A stretch of 64,000 nt of DNA from Fulvia fulva (Eukaryota; Ascomycota; Dothideomycetes; Mycosphaerellales; Mycosphaerellaceae), in the NCBI RefSeq assembly GCF_020509005.1, contig NC_063024.1:1426001-1490000 (forward strand), written 5' to 3'. Numbering within the stretch: the first letter of the stretch is position 1; every line of letters begins with the position of its first letter. The notes beneath the pieces were generated by a model. It was given only the letters and a program-made list of their open reading frames with translations. It had not been told where the DNA came from and searched no databases. Of this stretch, positions 11,733 through 22,206 are shown one piece after another. The position numbers were made by a program, and so were the translations under genes.

Positions 11733-12104
11733 GCAGGAGGAAGCTGGTGTCAAGGTGCGGATGTGCTTCCAGCATGCATCAAGGCAAAAGGTGCGATGAT
11801 GGATCATGATATCTCCAGCAACGTGATGTTGTTGTGGACAGCAAGGAAGAAGAAGGTCGCGAGGTGTTGGCGTTGCGCAAAAGGCGCTGTGTATCCGAGA
11901 TCGGCGAGACGTCCACTATTAGACAGCTCGAGGCCCCATCAATACTTCATTGACACTGTGCGTCATATCTGCTACCAAATAATCTTTGTCGCAAGTGCAT
12001 GTGGTTGGTCTTCTTGGTGAGCCCCGGGGCCATCTTTCTGCAGACATTCGATGGAAACTGCCAAATTCGCCATTCACGAACGGGGACACGCAACCGAAGT
12101 CAGG
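11733..12104. other. Cyclase 3' remnant and ASADH promoter
   Basis: The missing cyclase C-terminus would lie here, but no frame gives the family's terminal motif. The right part precedes the aspartate-semialdehyde dehydrogenase start; an in-frame ATG at 12051 could extend that protein by 18 residues. Confidence 0.4.
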
Positions 12105-13396
12105 ATGGCTGATGTCCCGGGAAAGACCGAGTTCCCGGCCAAGCGGTGTGGTTAGTGAGTCCCTCCCCGTCACCAACAGCTTTTCGCATATGCCAATGGC
12201 ATAGAGCTGGGCCGAGCATTTTGTCTGTACGCACACAAGAACATATGTAGCTAACAGAAGGATCCATAGGTGTCCTTGGTGCCACCGGCTCCGTCGGCCA
12301 ACGCTTCATCCTCCTCCTCCACCAACACCCGCACTTCGAGCTCACCGCGGTGGGTGCATCGCCGAGAAGTGCGGGCAAGAAGTACAAAGATGCTGTGAAG
12401 TGGAAGCAGGCTGGCGCTTTCGATAGGGAGCTGGGTGAGTTGGTCGTCAAGAACTGTACGCCAGAGGAGTTCGCGGGGCAAGTCGATGTCGTCTTCAGTG
12501 GGCTGGACAGCGATGTTGCGGGAGATGCCGGTAAGAGGATAACGGTGCGCAGGATATTGTGGTGGACAGGATACTGATATGCCACAGAAATGGCCTTCCT
12601 CAAGGCGAACATCCCAGTCTTCAGCAATGCTAAGAACTACAGACAAGATCCTGGCGTACCTCTTGTAGTGCCGACAGTCAACCTTCCACACCTAGACTTG
12701 ATCCCACACCAAAGGAAACAGCACAAACTCGACAAAGGCTTCCTAGTCTGCAACTCGAACTGCGCCGTCATTGGTATCGTGGGACCGTTCGCAGCTCTCC
12801 AACAGAAGTTCGGACCCATCAACCAAGTCTCAGTCGTAACCCTCCAGGCAGTATCCGGAGCAGGATACCCAGGCGTGCCCAGCATGGACATGATGGACAA
12901 CATCGTCCCTTACATCAGCGGCGAAGAAGACAAGCTCCAACCCGAAGCGAAGAAGATCCTAGGCAGCATCAACAGCGAAGCCACAGCGTTCACTGCGCAG
13001 GACAACCTCCGCATCAGCGCTACATGCAATCGTGTAGCAGTGCTGGATGGACACACTGCATGTGTATCACTCAAATTCGAGAAGCAGCCACCGCCAAGCG
13101 TCGCAGAGGTGAAGGCTGCACTACGAGACTACATCCCAGAAGCACAGAAGCTCGGCTGCCCCTCAGCACCAAAACATGCCATTGTTGTATTCGACGACGA
13201 CCAGCCAGATCGACCACAGCCTCGACTGGACCGCGACCTTGGCAACGGCTACTCCGTCAGCGTTGGCCGCGTTCGTGCAGATGAAAGCGGCATCTTCGAC
13301 TTGCAGTTCACTGCACTGAGTCACAATACAGTACTCGGCGCCGCTGGTAGCAGCATCCTCAATGCAGAGGCTGCAATATTGAAAGGCTACCTCTAG
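12105..13396 (+). CDS. HOM2: Aspartate-semialdehyde dehydrogenase
   Basis: Converts beta-aspartyl phosphate to aspartate semialdehyde with NADPH, the second step of the aspartate pathway to threonine, methionine and isoleucine. Exons are 12105-12150, 12270-12530 and 12588-13396, giving 371 aa. The first splice builds the nucleotide-binding motif [14 protein letters not shown]. The catalytic cysteine is in NSNCAVIG (about Cys161). Further family blocks are [44 protein letters not shown] and [13 protein letters not shown] near the C-terminus. Introns are 119 and 57 bp with GT-AG ends. The start at 12105 ([10 protein letters not shown]) is chosen by family-like length; 12051 is a possible alternative. 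The gene appears intact. Confidence 0.95.
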
Positions 13397-13468
13397 GGTA
13401 CAAGGCAACATAAGATCACGATACCCAAAACCAAAAATTACCTTCTCTCACACACACCTCACTCCTCG

Positions 13469-14282
13469 CTACCACCCATACTGCCCAGTCCCATGCAAAA
13501 AACCCGCATGCTCCTCATCCCTCTTCCCCTCCAAAATCTCCACAAGCGGCCTCGTCCCCTCAGAAGTCGGCTTCGCACCACTCTCTGCTGTATTCATCCC
13601 ACTCAAATTACTCCCCGTAAACCCCGGACAAAACGCAACAACCTTCATCCCCTTCTCCCCAAACTCCACAGCTTGGTTCGCGGTCACCATGTTCATCGCC
13701 GCTTTACTCGCGCGGTAATGAATCGCAGACATCTTATAAACTGGGGAGTCTTTGTTCAGCCGACTTGTAATCGATCCAGCCCCCGAGGAGACGTTCACAA
13801 TTCTCGCCGTAACTCCGTTTGGAGCCTTCTCGAGTAAGGGCCCGAATGCATCGCCCATCATTTGCACGCCGGTAGCGTTTGTGCGGAAGCAGGCATCCAT
13901 CTGTTCATGTAACGGTGTGTCATCTGGAAACGACGCTACGGCTGCGTTGTTCACCAGCGCAGTGAGGTATCCATGGGAGGATGCGACTTTTTTTGCGGCT
14001 TGTTGGATACTGTCGTATGAGCTGACGTCTACTTGCAGGAGCTCGACTGTGCCGGGCTGGTTTTGGGCTTGGAGGTCTTGGACTGCTTTGGCGCCTTTTT
14101 CTGCTGAGCGGCTGCCGAGGAGGATGTGGTGGGATTTTTTGTCGGCGAGGAGTTGGTGAATTAGGGACTGGCCTATGCCGCTGTTGCCTGGGGGGTGTTA
14201 GGAGTCGATGGAGGGGTGGGCGGGAGGGGGTATAAAAGGTGACGTACCGCCTGTGACGAGGATGATGTTTTTTGGTTGCCAT
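13469..14282 (-). CDS. Short-chain dehydrogenase/reductase, single-base frameshift near start
   Basis: Classical SDR of about 250 residues, an NAD(P)H-dependent oxidoreductase of unknown substrate. Exon 1 (14248-14282) and exon 2 (13469-14187) are joined over a 60-bp intron and build the cofactor motif VTGGNSGIG. Exon 2 has VNNAAV (NNAG-like), the catalytic serine in VNVSSGAGS, and YRASK as the catalytic YxxxK, then VVAFCPGFTGSNLSG. The only suitable start, ATG at 14280-14282, is out of frame by one base. An A6 run (T6 on the plus strand, 14268-14273) would give MATKNIILVTGG if it were A5. A TATA box lies 88 bp upstream. The gene is therefore either damaged or affected by a homopolymer error. 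Confidence 0.83.
14268..14273 (-). other. A6 run with apparent +1 frameshift at SDR start
   Basis: Shortening the run by one base joins the ATG to the Rossmann glycine motif in frame with exon 2. As written, no start codon is in the correct frame after the upstream TAG. Confidence 0.65.
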
Positions 14283-14965
14283 TGCTAATGCTGTTCCAGA
14301 CAGATATTGGAATGTGGATACGAAATATGTAGAATCTAGAACCGACACTTACGCGTCTACGGGCAGAGCTATATATGCTGAGCTCCAAGCCCTCATCGGA
14401 CCCGAATCAGCTGTCTAAGCAGCTACATCATCGACGGGCGTTTGTGGTATAGACCCTTGTACGCTAACGCAGATCCGATGGATGCGAGATGAGGGTCAAC
14501 GGTATCAAGGTAAAGGCCGGTTTTGGAGCTGGAATTTACACATAGCTGGATCCGTTCGAAGAAGCACAACATACCAAGTGATCCTTTCGGAGGATTGATC
14601 GTCCCGTTTGATGAATTAGTCATCTAGGGTTGAGGTAGTGTGCTGGTAGAAGTACTGGGATCGGGGACTGTGAGGTATGGGTTGGTGGAATGGAGAAGTG
14701 ATGGTGGGTTGTTTGTAATGTGTGGGAGGGTATAATGTTGATCTTTCTCGCTCGGTGATAGATACGCCAGTGGGAAAGTTGACATGTCGTTGCGTCACAT
14801 ATTCACACTCCTGACGAAGGCCGACAGAGTCCTGTCCGAATACACAGCAGTCCTCAACCCTCCCATCCACCCACGAGTCATGATCATGAGCAGAGACCTC
14901 TCCTATAACCTCCCCAGCGTTCCCGAGCACAATCAATCCATCCCACCTCCCCATTCCCCCAAGCC
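14283..14965. other. Intergenic, no gene supported
   Basis: Contains the SDR promoter on its left and the 3' flank of the esterase on its right. Open frames present are short and lack recognisable features. Confidence 0.5.
14370..14375 (-). promoter_or_regulatory. TATA box of the SDR gene
   Basis: TATATA lies 88 bp upstream of the inferred ATG at 14282, consistent with a leader of about 55-60 nt. Confidence 0.4.
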
Positions 14966-15700
14966 CTAAACCTTACCAACAACAAACGCCGTCGCCTCCT
15001 TCGCATGACTCCCCACCTCCGCCGAATGCACACTCAAACTATCCCCACTCGCACAAACCTCATCATCCGCATCACAATAACTCCTTAACACACTCGCATA
15101 CGTTTTCAACAACGCCAGACTAGCCCCATTCTCTGCCCTTCTAAACACCCCATCCTTCGTTGACGTCCCTCGATTGAAACTCTGATTTGCCGTGAAAGTC
15201 GGGTCGCCAAAGACTGTGACGGCGGTGATGTATTTCTTGTACGAGGAGTCGAGAGGGGCGGGCTTATCGACGCCGCCTACGAGAGTATCGGTCATGACTT
15301 GTCCGCCTTGACTGAGACCTACCAGGACAATGCGGCTTTTGCTGCCGCAGGCGGAGACGTAGGATTGAATTTTGTTCTTGGTGTCGGTGATGCCTGCTGT
15401 GACCTGTTGGCGCATCAGTCAGACTGCGGATCTTCCCATTCTGCGTGTCTTGACACTACTCACTGAGGAAGCGTAATTGGTCAACGTAGCTGGGTAGACC
15501 ACGGCAACGTCACCGGAGTCTGGGATCTGGGCCTTGATCATGGAGACTACTGTTGCGGTCTTGCCTTCACCCATTGCTTCGGTTGAGCCGCGGGCTGCGA
15601 TGATGTAGACGCCGGAGTAGCATGTTTGCGCGCGAGGGAGGAGGGATGTTGGTGCTGCTGCCGCGAGGGATGCGAGGAGGAGGGAGGAGATGAAGAGCAT
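14966..15700 (-). CDS. Secreted cutinase / acetylxylan esterase family hydrolase (CE5)
   Basis: Secreted serine esterase of the cutinase family, acting on plant cutin or acetylated xylan. Exon 1 (15464-15700) and exon 2 (14966-15403) flank a 60-bp GTGAGT...CAG intron and give 224 aa. Residues 1-16 are a signal peptide ending in alanines. AARGSTEAMGEG is the oxyanion-side block. The nucleophile is Ser110 in VGLSQGGQ. Asp193 (in DADDEVC) and His205 complete the triad. Cys27/98 and Cys189/196 are placed for the two family disulfides. The length is typical. A TATA box sits about 90 bp upstream. Cutinase versus acetylxylan esterase cannot be settled from sequence alone, though the small size and Leu in GLSQG lean slightly to the latter. 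Confidence 0.93.
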
Positions 15701-16144
15701 GGTGTGCTTGGGAAGTGAGTGTTTTGTGCGGTGTCAGGAAGCAAAGGGGTCTAATGAAGCGCTGATGACCGAGTGTGGTGAACCGGATATATACTGCTTC
15801 CCAGCTGGCGAAGCTGGCACATAGCTCTTGTCAAATGCCACGTCGTCCGTGTTAGTAGCTGGAGATCTACCTCGTTCTGCAAGACAGCCGAGAAGCTGCA
15901 TGAGACTTGCTATACGGAAGCTCGACTCGCACTAATAAGCTCACCGATCGACCTGCACGTGTGGCTTGGAGCGAAAGCTTGACGGCGCGCTTGCTGCTTG
16001 CGGAAGGTACGAGGGAGCTTGACTTCGACAACAGTATACGTTCTATCGATCCTTGTCAATGGTTCCCATAGCTGCCTCTTTCGTGGTCCTGTCCGCACGG
16101 TATGCTGCAGTTTGGGATTGAGTATGCAGCATTCAACGGCTACC
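15701..16144. other. Esterase promoter and REV3 3' flank
   Basis: Apart from the TATA-like box, nothing distinctive is seen. Open frames here are short and unsupported. Confidence 0.5.
15787..15793 (-). promoter_or_regulatory. TATA box of the CE5 esterase
   Basis: ATATATA about 90 bp upstream of the esterase start codon on the minus strand. Confidence 0.45.
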
Positions 16145-19100
16145 TTACCAATCGTACAACATCTTCCTCGCTTGCTCCGCCTCAAGCGTCTCCAATACAG
16201 TCCCAACTCCGTTCTTCGCGACACGCAACTGTGTATCCGCCTTGACACGACTGTAAAACACCGGACAATCGCGACTGTCGCATCGGACCTGATCATCAAA
16301 TGCAAGATTAGCACAGCTCTTGCAAACGTCTTGCATATCCCTCGCTCTGACCTCAGCCTTGTGCAACTTCTCTCTCAAAGCCATCAACGTCTTCGAGGTC
16401 TGCTTATGTCTACAGACCGAGCACAGAGGCAGCTCAGTCTCAGTCGATGCCGCAGAGACAGGCGCGAGCTTCGTCCTGCAGACGAGGCAGAGCGAGCTGC
16501 CCATGTAGCTTTCCATGGTCTTCTTGGCCTTGGTGGTGGTATCGCCATCGCGTGGCCCGCCTAGCATGCGAATGCATTGTACCTTTGGCATCTCATCGTA
16601 CCAGTGTCGGACGTTCGCTCCGACCAGGTTGAAGATGCGCTCGAGAGGTGGAATGAGGTTCTTGTTGATGTAGTACTCTGCATCGAGCTCTGTGTACTCA
16701 TCGTTGATGAGGCGCTCTGGCTCCACGCATCGCTCCCATAGTCGGGCGCCAGGCGCACCAGCGATGACAACATACGGCACACGCTCGCCATATTGCGGCT
16801 CGGTGCGAGGGTCTTTCAGCATTCTCCTGGTCGCAATCAGCGCACCAGGCGGTGGCGGTCCTTTGTCTGCGTAGGTACCAAGCTTGACCTCTTTGGCAAA
16901 GCAGAAGTCTTGCACACTGATACGTCCCGCCATGATCTTCGCACACTGTGCCTGGAAGTACTTCTTGACCTGGCTGAGATCCGAAGTGCGAAAGAGCAGC
17001 TTCAGCGCCTTCTCCTCGATCTTCTGTTCAGCAGGTGTGCCGTCTCGGCGAACTGTCTCAATACCCTTCGCATCGAAGTCCGGTTCGGTCTGTTTGGGAC
17101 TTTCGTACTTGAAGCCAACGTAGCGTTTCTTGGCAAGCAGCACACAAGGATGGTAGACCTTTTCGAACTTGAGCTTGATCGGCCGAGGGTTCATGTCGGT
17201 CACTGCCTTGGCGATCTCGTCGCCTATCTTGAAGGCATCGTCCTTGGTGCGACCCTTGAGGTACACAAACAAACTATCGGTATCGCCATAGACCACTTCC
17301 GCGCCCCATCGCTCGACAGAGTGGATGAATGCTATTGCCTTTTCGAGGGTCTCTCGGCCGGTCTGGACAATGCTGTCCGCAATCTCAGAGCAGGGCATGC
17401 GACCCGAGAAACTAGCCGAGGTGTATCCGTACGTCACGTTCGCAATCAGCTTCAAGGCAAGTTGTCTGTTGTTCAGCAGCTGCTGTAGAGTCTTGTCGTC
17501 TTTGTCGACCTTCATACCACTCTTGACCATGACACGAGTCTCGAGGATCTCGCCCAACATCTTGGCCAGGAGACTCTTGCGCATCTCTGGCTTGACATAC
17601 ATCATGCCGTTGGGTGCAATGTTTAGCTTATCCTTGACGAGTTCCAGCAGGCCTGGTGAGCGTTTGAAGTCGGCAAAGCCCATTTTGTTCGTGCCCCGCC
17701 ACTCTGTGATCCTGCCCAGACATGTTGAGTAACAGTAATTGTATGCGATCATGACACTCGGATAGAGACTCTGAAAGTCAAGGACCAGCAGGGGGCTGTT
17801 GTAGAAGGCTGACTGTGGTTCCATGACCAAAGGCAGGCACTCTAATGCATTTTGAGCACCAACTTGTTTTCTGCTCGGCGAGACTAGAACAAAAGACTCA
17901 GGCTTCGCAATACGGAACATGAGTGACTCTACCTTGAATTGCGAGCCGCGGCTGAAGACCGAGAAGAAGTCCACCCCAAGCAGGCGTGCTTGCTCCGAAG
18001 TCCTTGGTATCAGCTCATTGGCGTCCAGAATGTCAAAGTCGAGCTTCGTTCGTGTGATGAGGTAATCGAGAAGTTTTGCGAGACCTCGCGGCTTCTTGCT
18101 TTGATACCACGACGTTAGTGTCTGGAAGGAGTAGTGGGGAATGCGTTTGTGCAGCAGATGAAAGACGACGTTCTCCATCGTGTACTGCAGGAGATTCAAC
18201 TCGGACCTCATGGCACGCCAGATGTTGATCGTGTGTCGTCCTGTAATGCTTACTGTCGAGGTATGCGTAAAGCCCCAGCGATCCGCATCTTTGCCGAAAC
18301 GTCCATGAGACTGCGACTTCATGCGAGAGAACTCATCCGGTAGGTTGAACTCATATACTAAGCGGGCACGCTCGATGAGATATCCCCAGCTGGCATTGTG
18401 GACCTCGTAGCCGGTAAGAATGTCCGGGTCGTACATGCGCACGGTGTCCACCATCCGATTCAGCAGGTCCAGCTCATTATCTTCCGACGCTATCTCGACA
18501 TCGGCACCGGCGAGACGGCGTGTTCGGCCAATGAGCTCCTCATCATTGTTTTTGTTCAAAATCACAAGACCCAGCTTCCGAGCATTGTCCATTTGCTCAT
18601 CCGCGATGATCCACACAACGAGATTCACCTCGTCACGCTCAGGATCTGGTGCCAGATCACCTCGGCTGTTGACGTGGACTTCAAGACTCATGGTGCTCAT
18701 GTACCCTGTTTCGTGCTGAACACTCGTGCTCGCTTTCTTCTGAGAGAACTTGAAGCCATGCTTGTTCTTTTGGGTGGGTCCTTCGATCTGAGACAACTCA
18801 GGCGCAGGTCGGTTCTTGCGCTTAAGCTGTGACGCCGCCGTCGGGCCATCGACTTCCAGCTGATCCAGGTCATCGGCTTCTGGCGGTCTCTGGTCGTCCA
18901 GCCATTCCTGCACCTCCTTACACGATGGGGGTGGATTCATGATCTCCCAAGTCTTCAGAGAGCATTGCCATCGGCGTCGCTGTTCTGTCAAATCGACAGT
19001 CGCCTTGTCCGCCGGCTTGACCTTCTTGGTCATGCCAGTTCTGTCGAACACGGGCAGAAAGGGCAGTGAACTGCTCTCCAGCCTAAACTCTTGGCCTGCG

Positions 19101-21247
19101 TATTCGCGAGGCCGCTCTGGCACGTCCTTCTCGTTACTGTAGTATGCATCCTGGTAGATGACAGCGGGCATTGTGGATGACACTACATCGTCCTTGGTGG
19201 GAGGCAAGGCGCTGAAGATGTAAGCGTGGTTGCCTTCAGGCACAGGAAAGGCTTTTGAGTAGTTGATGGCAACATCTGGATCGACTGCAGGTCTCTGCAG
19301 AGCCGACGACTTCAATGTTGATGAAGAGTTTGCACTGTCAGACTCATGAGAAGACGCCAAGAAGTCGTCTTTCTGCTGTATTTGCGAGCTACGATGCGGA
19401 ATGTGCGCGAGGTCGTCACGTTGACTCAATCGAAGGCTCGTCTCAGCGTCATGAGGATGCTTCACAGAGGGGAAGTCGAGCCTGTTGCCTTGGGATGACT
19501 GCTGCGACGAGGGCGGTTGTGCTGAGGGTGGCTCTGGCAATTTGCCAGCTTTCGAAGACGATGTCTTGCTGTCCTGTGCAGGCGGCGGAAGATCATATGC
19601 AAGCTCGATACCATCATGAGCAGGCCTCGATCGACCATCTGGCTTGATGTCTTTGACTCGAAATTTGCCGAGCCTAGTGGAAGCTGATCCATCATGCTCA
19701 CTGAAGCGAGTCTTCTTGAATGGAAGCTGAGATCCGCTTGGAGCGCTGCGCTTCAAGTTACCTCGCTCGTCTCGCTCGACGTTGGTATGAGGCACCTCGG
19801 CGTCTTCCACTTCTTCAGCTGCAGCTTCAATATCGGCGGAGGTACCACTGACTTTCGCTTCACCCATGATTCCACCGAGGCCAGCATCCCTGAGCTTCTG
19901 TTGCTGCGTGAGGACGATGTCTTTTGCGTTCTCTTCGTCGCTCCCATAATCGTCTTCATCGAGGACTTGAGTGATGCTGTCCATGTCCACTAGTGGAACG
20001 ATATCTTGCTTGTCATTATCGGGCCCAGCGCCGGGCCAGTCGAACGCGACGTCGATTGCCTCATCTTCTTCGGCCTTTGCTTGCGCCCACTTTCGCTCGA
20101 CCACGCTGTGGAATAGCTCTTGGACACTGTCAAACACAGTCTGTACTCCATCTTCTTGAGATGCCTGACTGCTAAAGCTCTCAAAGCTCAGGTCTCCACC
20201 ACCTCTCGCTTGCTTCTCTTGCTCGGATAGACGCGCGACCGCCTCGCGGAACTCCTCTTCATGAATCCAACCACCCTCACTATCATTTCTCGGATCAGCC
20301 GACATGCTCACCAAGACTTCGGGCGGGAACGGTGAAGACGAAGGGGCAGTCAGACCCATGCGCAGCTTTCGTCTTCGCGTCTCATCTTTCCAAAGTCCCG
20401 CCATCGAATGCACGAGCTTTTCCTCCGGGGCAAGGTTCTCCAGACTCTCTAAGCGTTCGATAAACGAGTGGTGCAAGGGTCGCTCTTCAATACAATGGCG
20501 ATTGAGAATATCTTCTACACGGAAGTCAAGCTCGATTTGACAGTGACTCTGGCGCGGGAACTTCTCCACGTCCAGGATCTGATCTGGAGAGATTGAGCGG
20601 TCGTGCCAAAGGTGAGCCGGATCGTCCAGTTCATCCCACGATGGCACAGGCTCGCGGAACTGCGGCTTGTTTAGCTCGATGGAGGCGCATCCATACAAGT
20701 TGAAGTCGCACATCCACTGCAGTAAGTACTGTAAGTGTGCCTCATATGGCTGAAAAGGTTGAGCCAAGATGGCGCCCTGCTGCAACAGGTCCGAGAAACG
20801 TGTCATATGCATGGGATTCAATAAGTAAATCTTCAGGTAGTAGTTGTAGCCAACATTGTAACCAAAGAACGGTACGCCTTTGACCAGACTGATGTGCGCC
20901 ACGAACGCCGACTTTCGTGGATCCTCATACGGGTTCCTGCGATACGAAAGAGCCAAAGCGTGGTCGATCGAGTTTCGAAGCTGAGCAATGTAGGTATCGA
21001 CATGCTGTTTTTCTGTCGATTCCTGGTAAGGCACATAGAGGTACGGCAAGGCTCCGTGTATGTGGGCGCAGACTTTCTGCCCAGTCTCCGTCGACCCGAA
21101 GACTCTGATGACCGGGACCTGCGGCAACTTGTCTCGTTGTGTCGAGGAAACTGTTCGCCCCCATAGTGGCACATCCAGGTTGGTGGGAGCATTCTGGTAG
21201 TGGTCCACGCAGTTCAGTCTGACGCGGAAAACCTCCTTGCTAGCCAT
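16145..21247 (-). CDS. REV3: DNA polymerase zeta catalytic subunit
   Basis: Family-B DNA polymerase that extends past DNA lesions during error-prone translesion synthesis, in the nucleus with Rev7 and Pol31/Pol32-type subunits. One uninterrupted 1700-codon exon. The N-terminal domain (about 1-330) starts MASKEVFRVRLNCVDHY and is followed by a long low-complexity, acidic and serine-rich linker to about 850. An inactive exonuclease-like region precedes the polymerase core. Motif A is DFQSLYPS (Asp about 1157). NVTYGYTSASFSGRMPC is the finger helix and YGDTDS (1320-1325) is motif C. Two C-terminal cysteine clusters, about 1587-1612 and 1642-1661, are the zinc/iron-sulfur modules that bind accessory subunits. 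Length is normal for filamentous fungi. No disruption is seen. Confidence 0.97.
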   Translation of the reverse strand: MASKEVFRVRLNCVDHYQNAPTNLDVPLWGRTVSSTQRDKLPQVPVIRVFGSTETGQKVCAHIHGALPYLYVPYQESTEKQHVDTYIAQLRNSIDHALALSYRRNPYEDPRKSAFVAHISLVKGVPFFGYNVGYNYYLKIYLLNPMHMTRFSDLLQQGAILAQPFQPYEAHLQYLLQWMCDFNLYGCASIELNKPQFREPVPSWDELDDPAHLWHDRSISPDQILDVEKFPRQSHCQIELDFRVEDILNRHCIEERPLHHSFIERLESLENLAPEEKLVHSMAGLWKDETRRRKLRMGLTAPSSSPFPPEVLVSMSADPRNDSEGGWIHEEEFREAVARLSEQEKQARGGGDLSFESFSSQASQEDGVQTVFDSVQELFHSVVERKWAQAKAEEDEAIDVAFDWPGAGPDNDKQDIVPLVDMDSITQVLDEDDYGSDEENAKDIVLTQQQKLRDAGLGGIMGEAKVSGTSADIEAAAEEVEDAEVPHTNVERDERGNLKRSAPSGSQLPFKKTRFSEHDGSASTRLGKFRVKDIKPDGRSRPAHDGIELAYDLPPPAQDSKTSSSKAGKLPEPPSAQPPSSQQSSQGNRLDFPSVKHPHDAETSLRLSQRDDLAHIPHRSSQIQQKDDFLASSHESDSANSSSTLKSSALQRPAVDPDVAINYSKAFPVPEGNHAYIFSALPPTKDDVVSSTMPAVIYQDAYYSNEKDVPERPREYAGQEFRLESSSLPFLPVFDRTGMTKKVKPADKATVDLTEQRRRWQCSLKTWEIMNPPPSCKEVQEWLDDQRPPEADDLDQLEVDGPTAASQLKRKNRPAPELSQIEGPTQKNKHGFKFSQKKASTSVQHETGYMSTMSLEVHVNSRGDLAPDPERDEVNLVVWIIADEQMDNARKLGLVILNKNNDEELIGRTRRLAGADVEIASEDNELDLLNRMVDTVRMYDPDILTGYEVHNASWGYLIERARLVYEFNLPDEFSRMKSQSHGRFGKDADRWGFTHTSTVSITGRHTINIWRAMRSELNLLQYTMENVVFHLLHKRIPHYSFQTLTSWYQSKKPRGLAKLLDYLITRTKLDFDILDANELIPRTSEQARLLGVDFFSVFSRGSQFKVESLMFRIAKPESFVLVSPSRKQVGAQNALECLPLVMEPQSAFYNSPLLVLDFQSLYPSVMIAYNYCYSTCLGRITEWRGTNKMGFADFKRSPGLLELVKDKLNIAPNGMMYVKPEMRKSLLAKMLGEILETRVMVKSGMKVDKDDKTLQQLLNNRQLALKLIANVTYGYTSASFSGRMPCSEIADSIVQTGRETLEKAIAFIHSVERWGAEVVYGDTDSLFVYLKGRTKDDAFKIGDEIAKAVTDMNPRPIKLKFEKVYHPCVLLAKKRYVGFKYESPKQTEPDFDAKGIETVRRDGTPAEQKIEEKALKLLFRTSDLSQVKKYFQAQCAKIMAGRISVQDFCFAKEVKLGTYADKGPPPPGALIATRRMLKDPRTEPQYGERVPYVVIAGAPGARLWERCVEPERLINDEYTELDAEYYINKNLIPPLERIFNLVGANVRHWYDEMPKVQCIRMLGGPRDGDTTTKAKKTMESYMGSSLCLVCRTKLAPVSAASTETELPLCSVCRHKQTSKTLMALREKLHKAEVRARDMQDVCKSCANLAFDDQVRCDSRDCPVFYSRVKADTQLRVAKNGVGTVLETLEAEQARKMLYDW

Positions 21248-22206
21248 GGTCGCGGAAGGCTGGGGTTGTTGTCATCGTCGAGGTGTCTTGGTGAGAAGAG
21301 CCATGTGATGTGCCGTGGATGAAGGAATGAAAGTGTCCGCCTCTTTCGCGTCTGTTGTTTGGATCTGAAGACGCGACGGACCCTTGTCCGCGAGCACCGA
21401 CCGGATCGGCCAGATCTGTTGCCGACAGCCGCACCTTCCCGTTCCAACACAAGTCCAACCTTGAAGCTCCCTGCCTCTCTCTTTCACCACACATGACAAA
21501 AGAGACACACAGCGTCGGACATGCACCAAGACGGGGCCAAGGCCAGCGGTCAATGCATCCTGCCGCCGTCGGATGCCCGCCGTGGCCAGCGGCACGACCA
21601 GATGATGGGGTCATTGCCTCACATGCCAAGAAGAAACGCACCTGTGCACGAGTGTGCCCGTGAAAGGCCCCGAGGATGGAGATGGACATGGCTGAATCTG
21701 CAGTCGTGCGGGTACCATGATGGTCACGAGCGCGGTGAACGTCGTCAGGACCAAGTATTCCACGTGCTTGAGGCGACCGGGTACCCATTTGCGGTGAACG
21801 GTGTGCACATGAACGTCCGCACTCGCACGATCGGTGGTGGAACATATTCACCTGCATGACAAGGCCCTGGTCAAAGCGGGTGTCCTGCAGCGGGGAGAGC
21901 TTGTTATCCCTGCACCTTTGGAGCTTCTCCCTCGAACTTTTGAGCCCGTCACGTGAACCATCATTCACCGCGAAAAACCTTCATCGAGACGCACGCGTGT
22001 GGATACATCTCGCCAGCGGCGCCTGGTGAACGTGGACTCCCCGCACGAACTGAGCAAGGGGCAGCACATCGCATCAAGGCCCGAGCGTGAAGCACATGCG
22101 CCGCCCCACACCTCTTTATAAACACTTCCAGTCCGCACATTAAAAGTTCGGCGTCGCGCCTTCGCTCTCTTCCCACCCAACATCGCCACAACCCAGGACC
22201 AGCAAG
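21248..22206. promoter_or_regulatory. Divergent promoter region between REV3 and alpha-glucosidase
   Basis: 959 bp separate the two divergent start codons. A plus-strand TATAAA at 22117-22122 precedes the glucosidase. A 242-codon antisense-like open frame is present at 21240-21968 but has no family features and overlaps the REV3 leader. Confidence 0.55.
22117..22122 (+). promoter_or_regulatory. TATA box of the GH31 alpha-glucosidase
   Basis: TATAAA 85 bp upstream of the ATG, within a CT-rich context typical of strongly expressed secreted-enzyme genes. Confidence 0.55.

Noticed and set aside
21240..21968. 242-codon minus-strand frame before REV3
   Set aside because: Lies in the divergent promoter, overlaps the REV3 start in another frame, and shows no family features.
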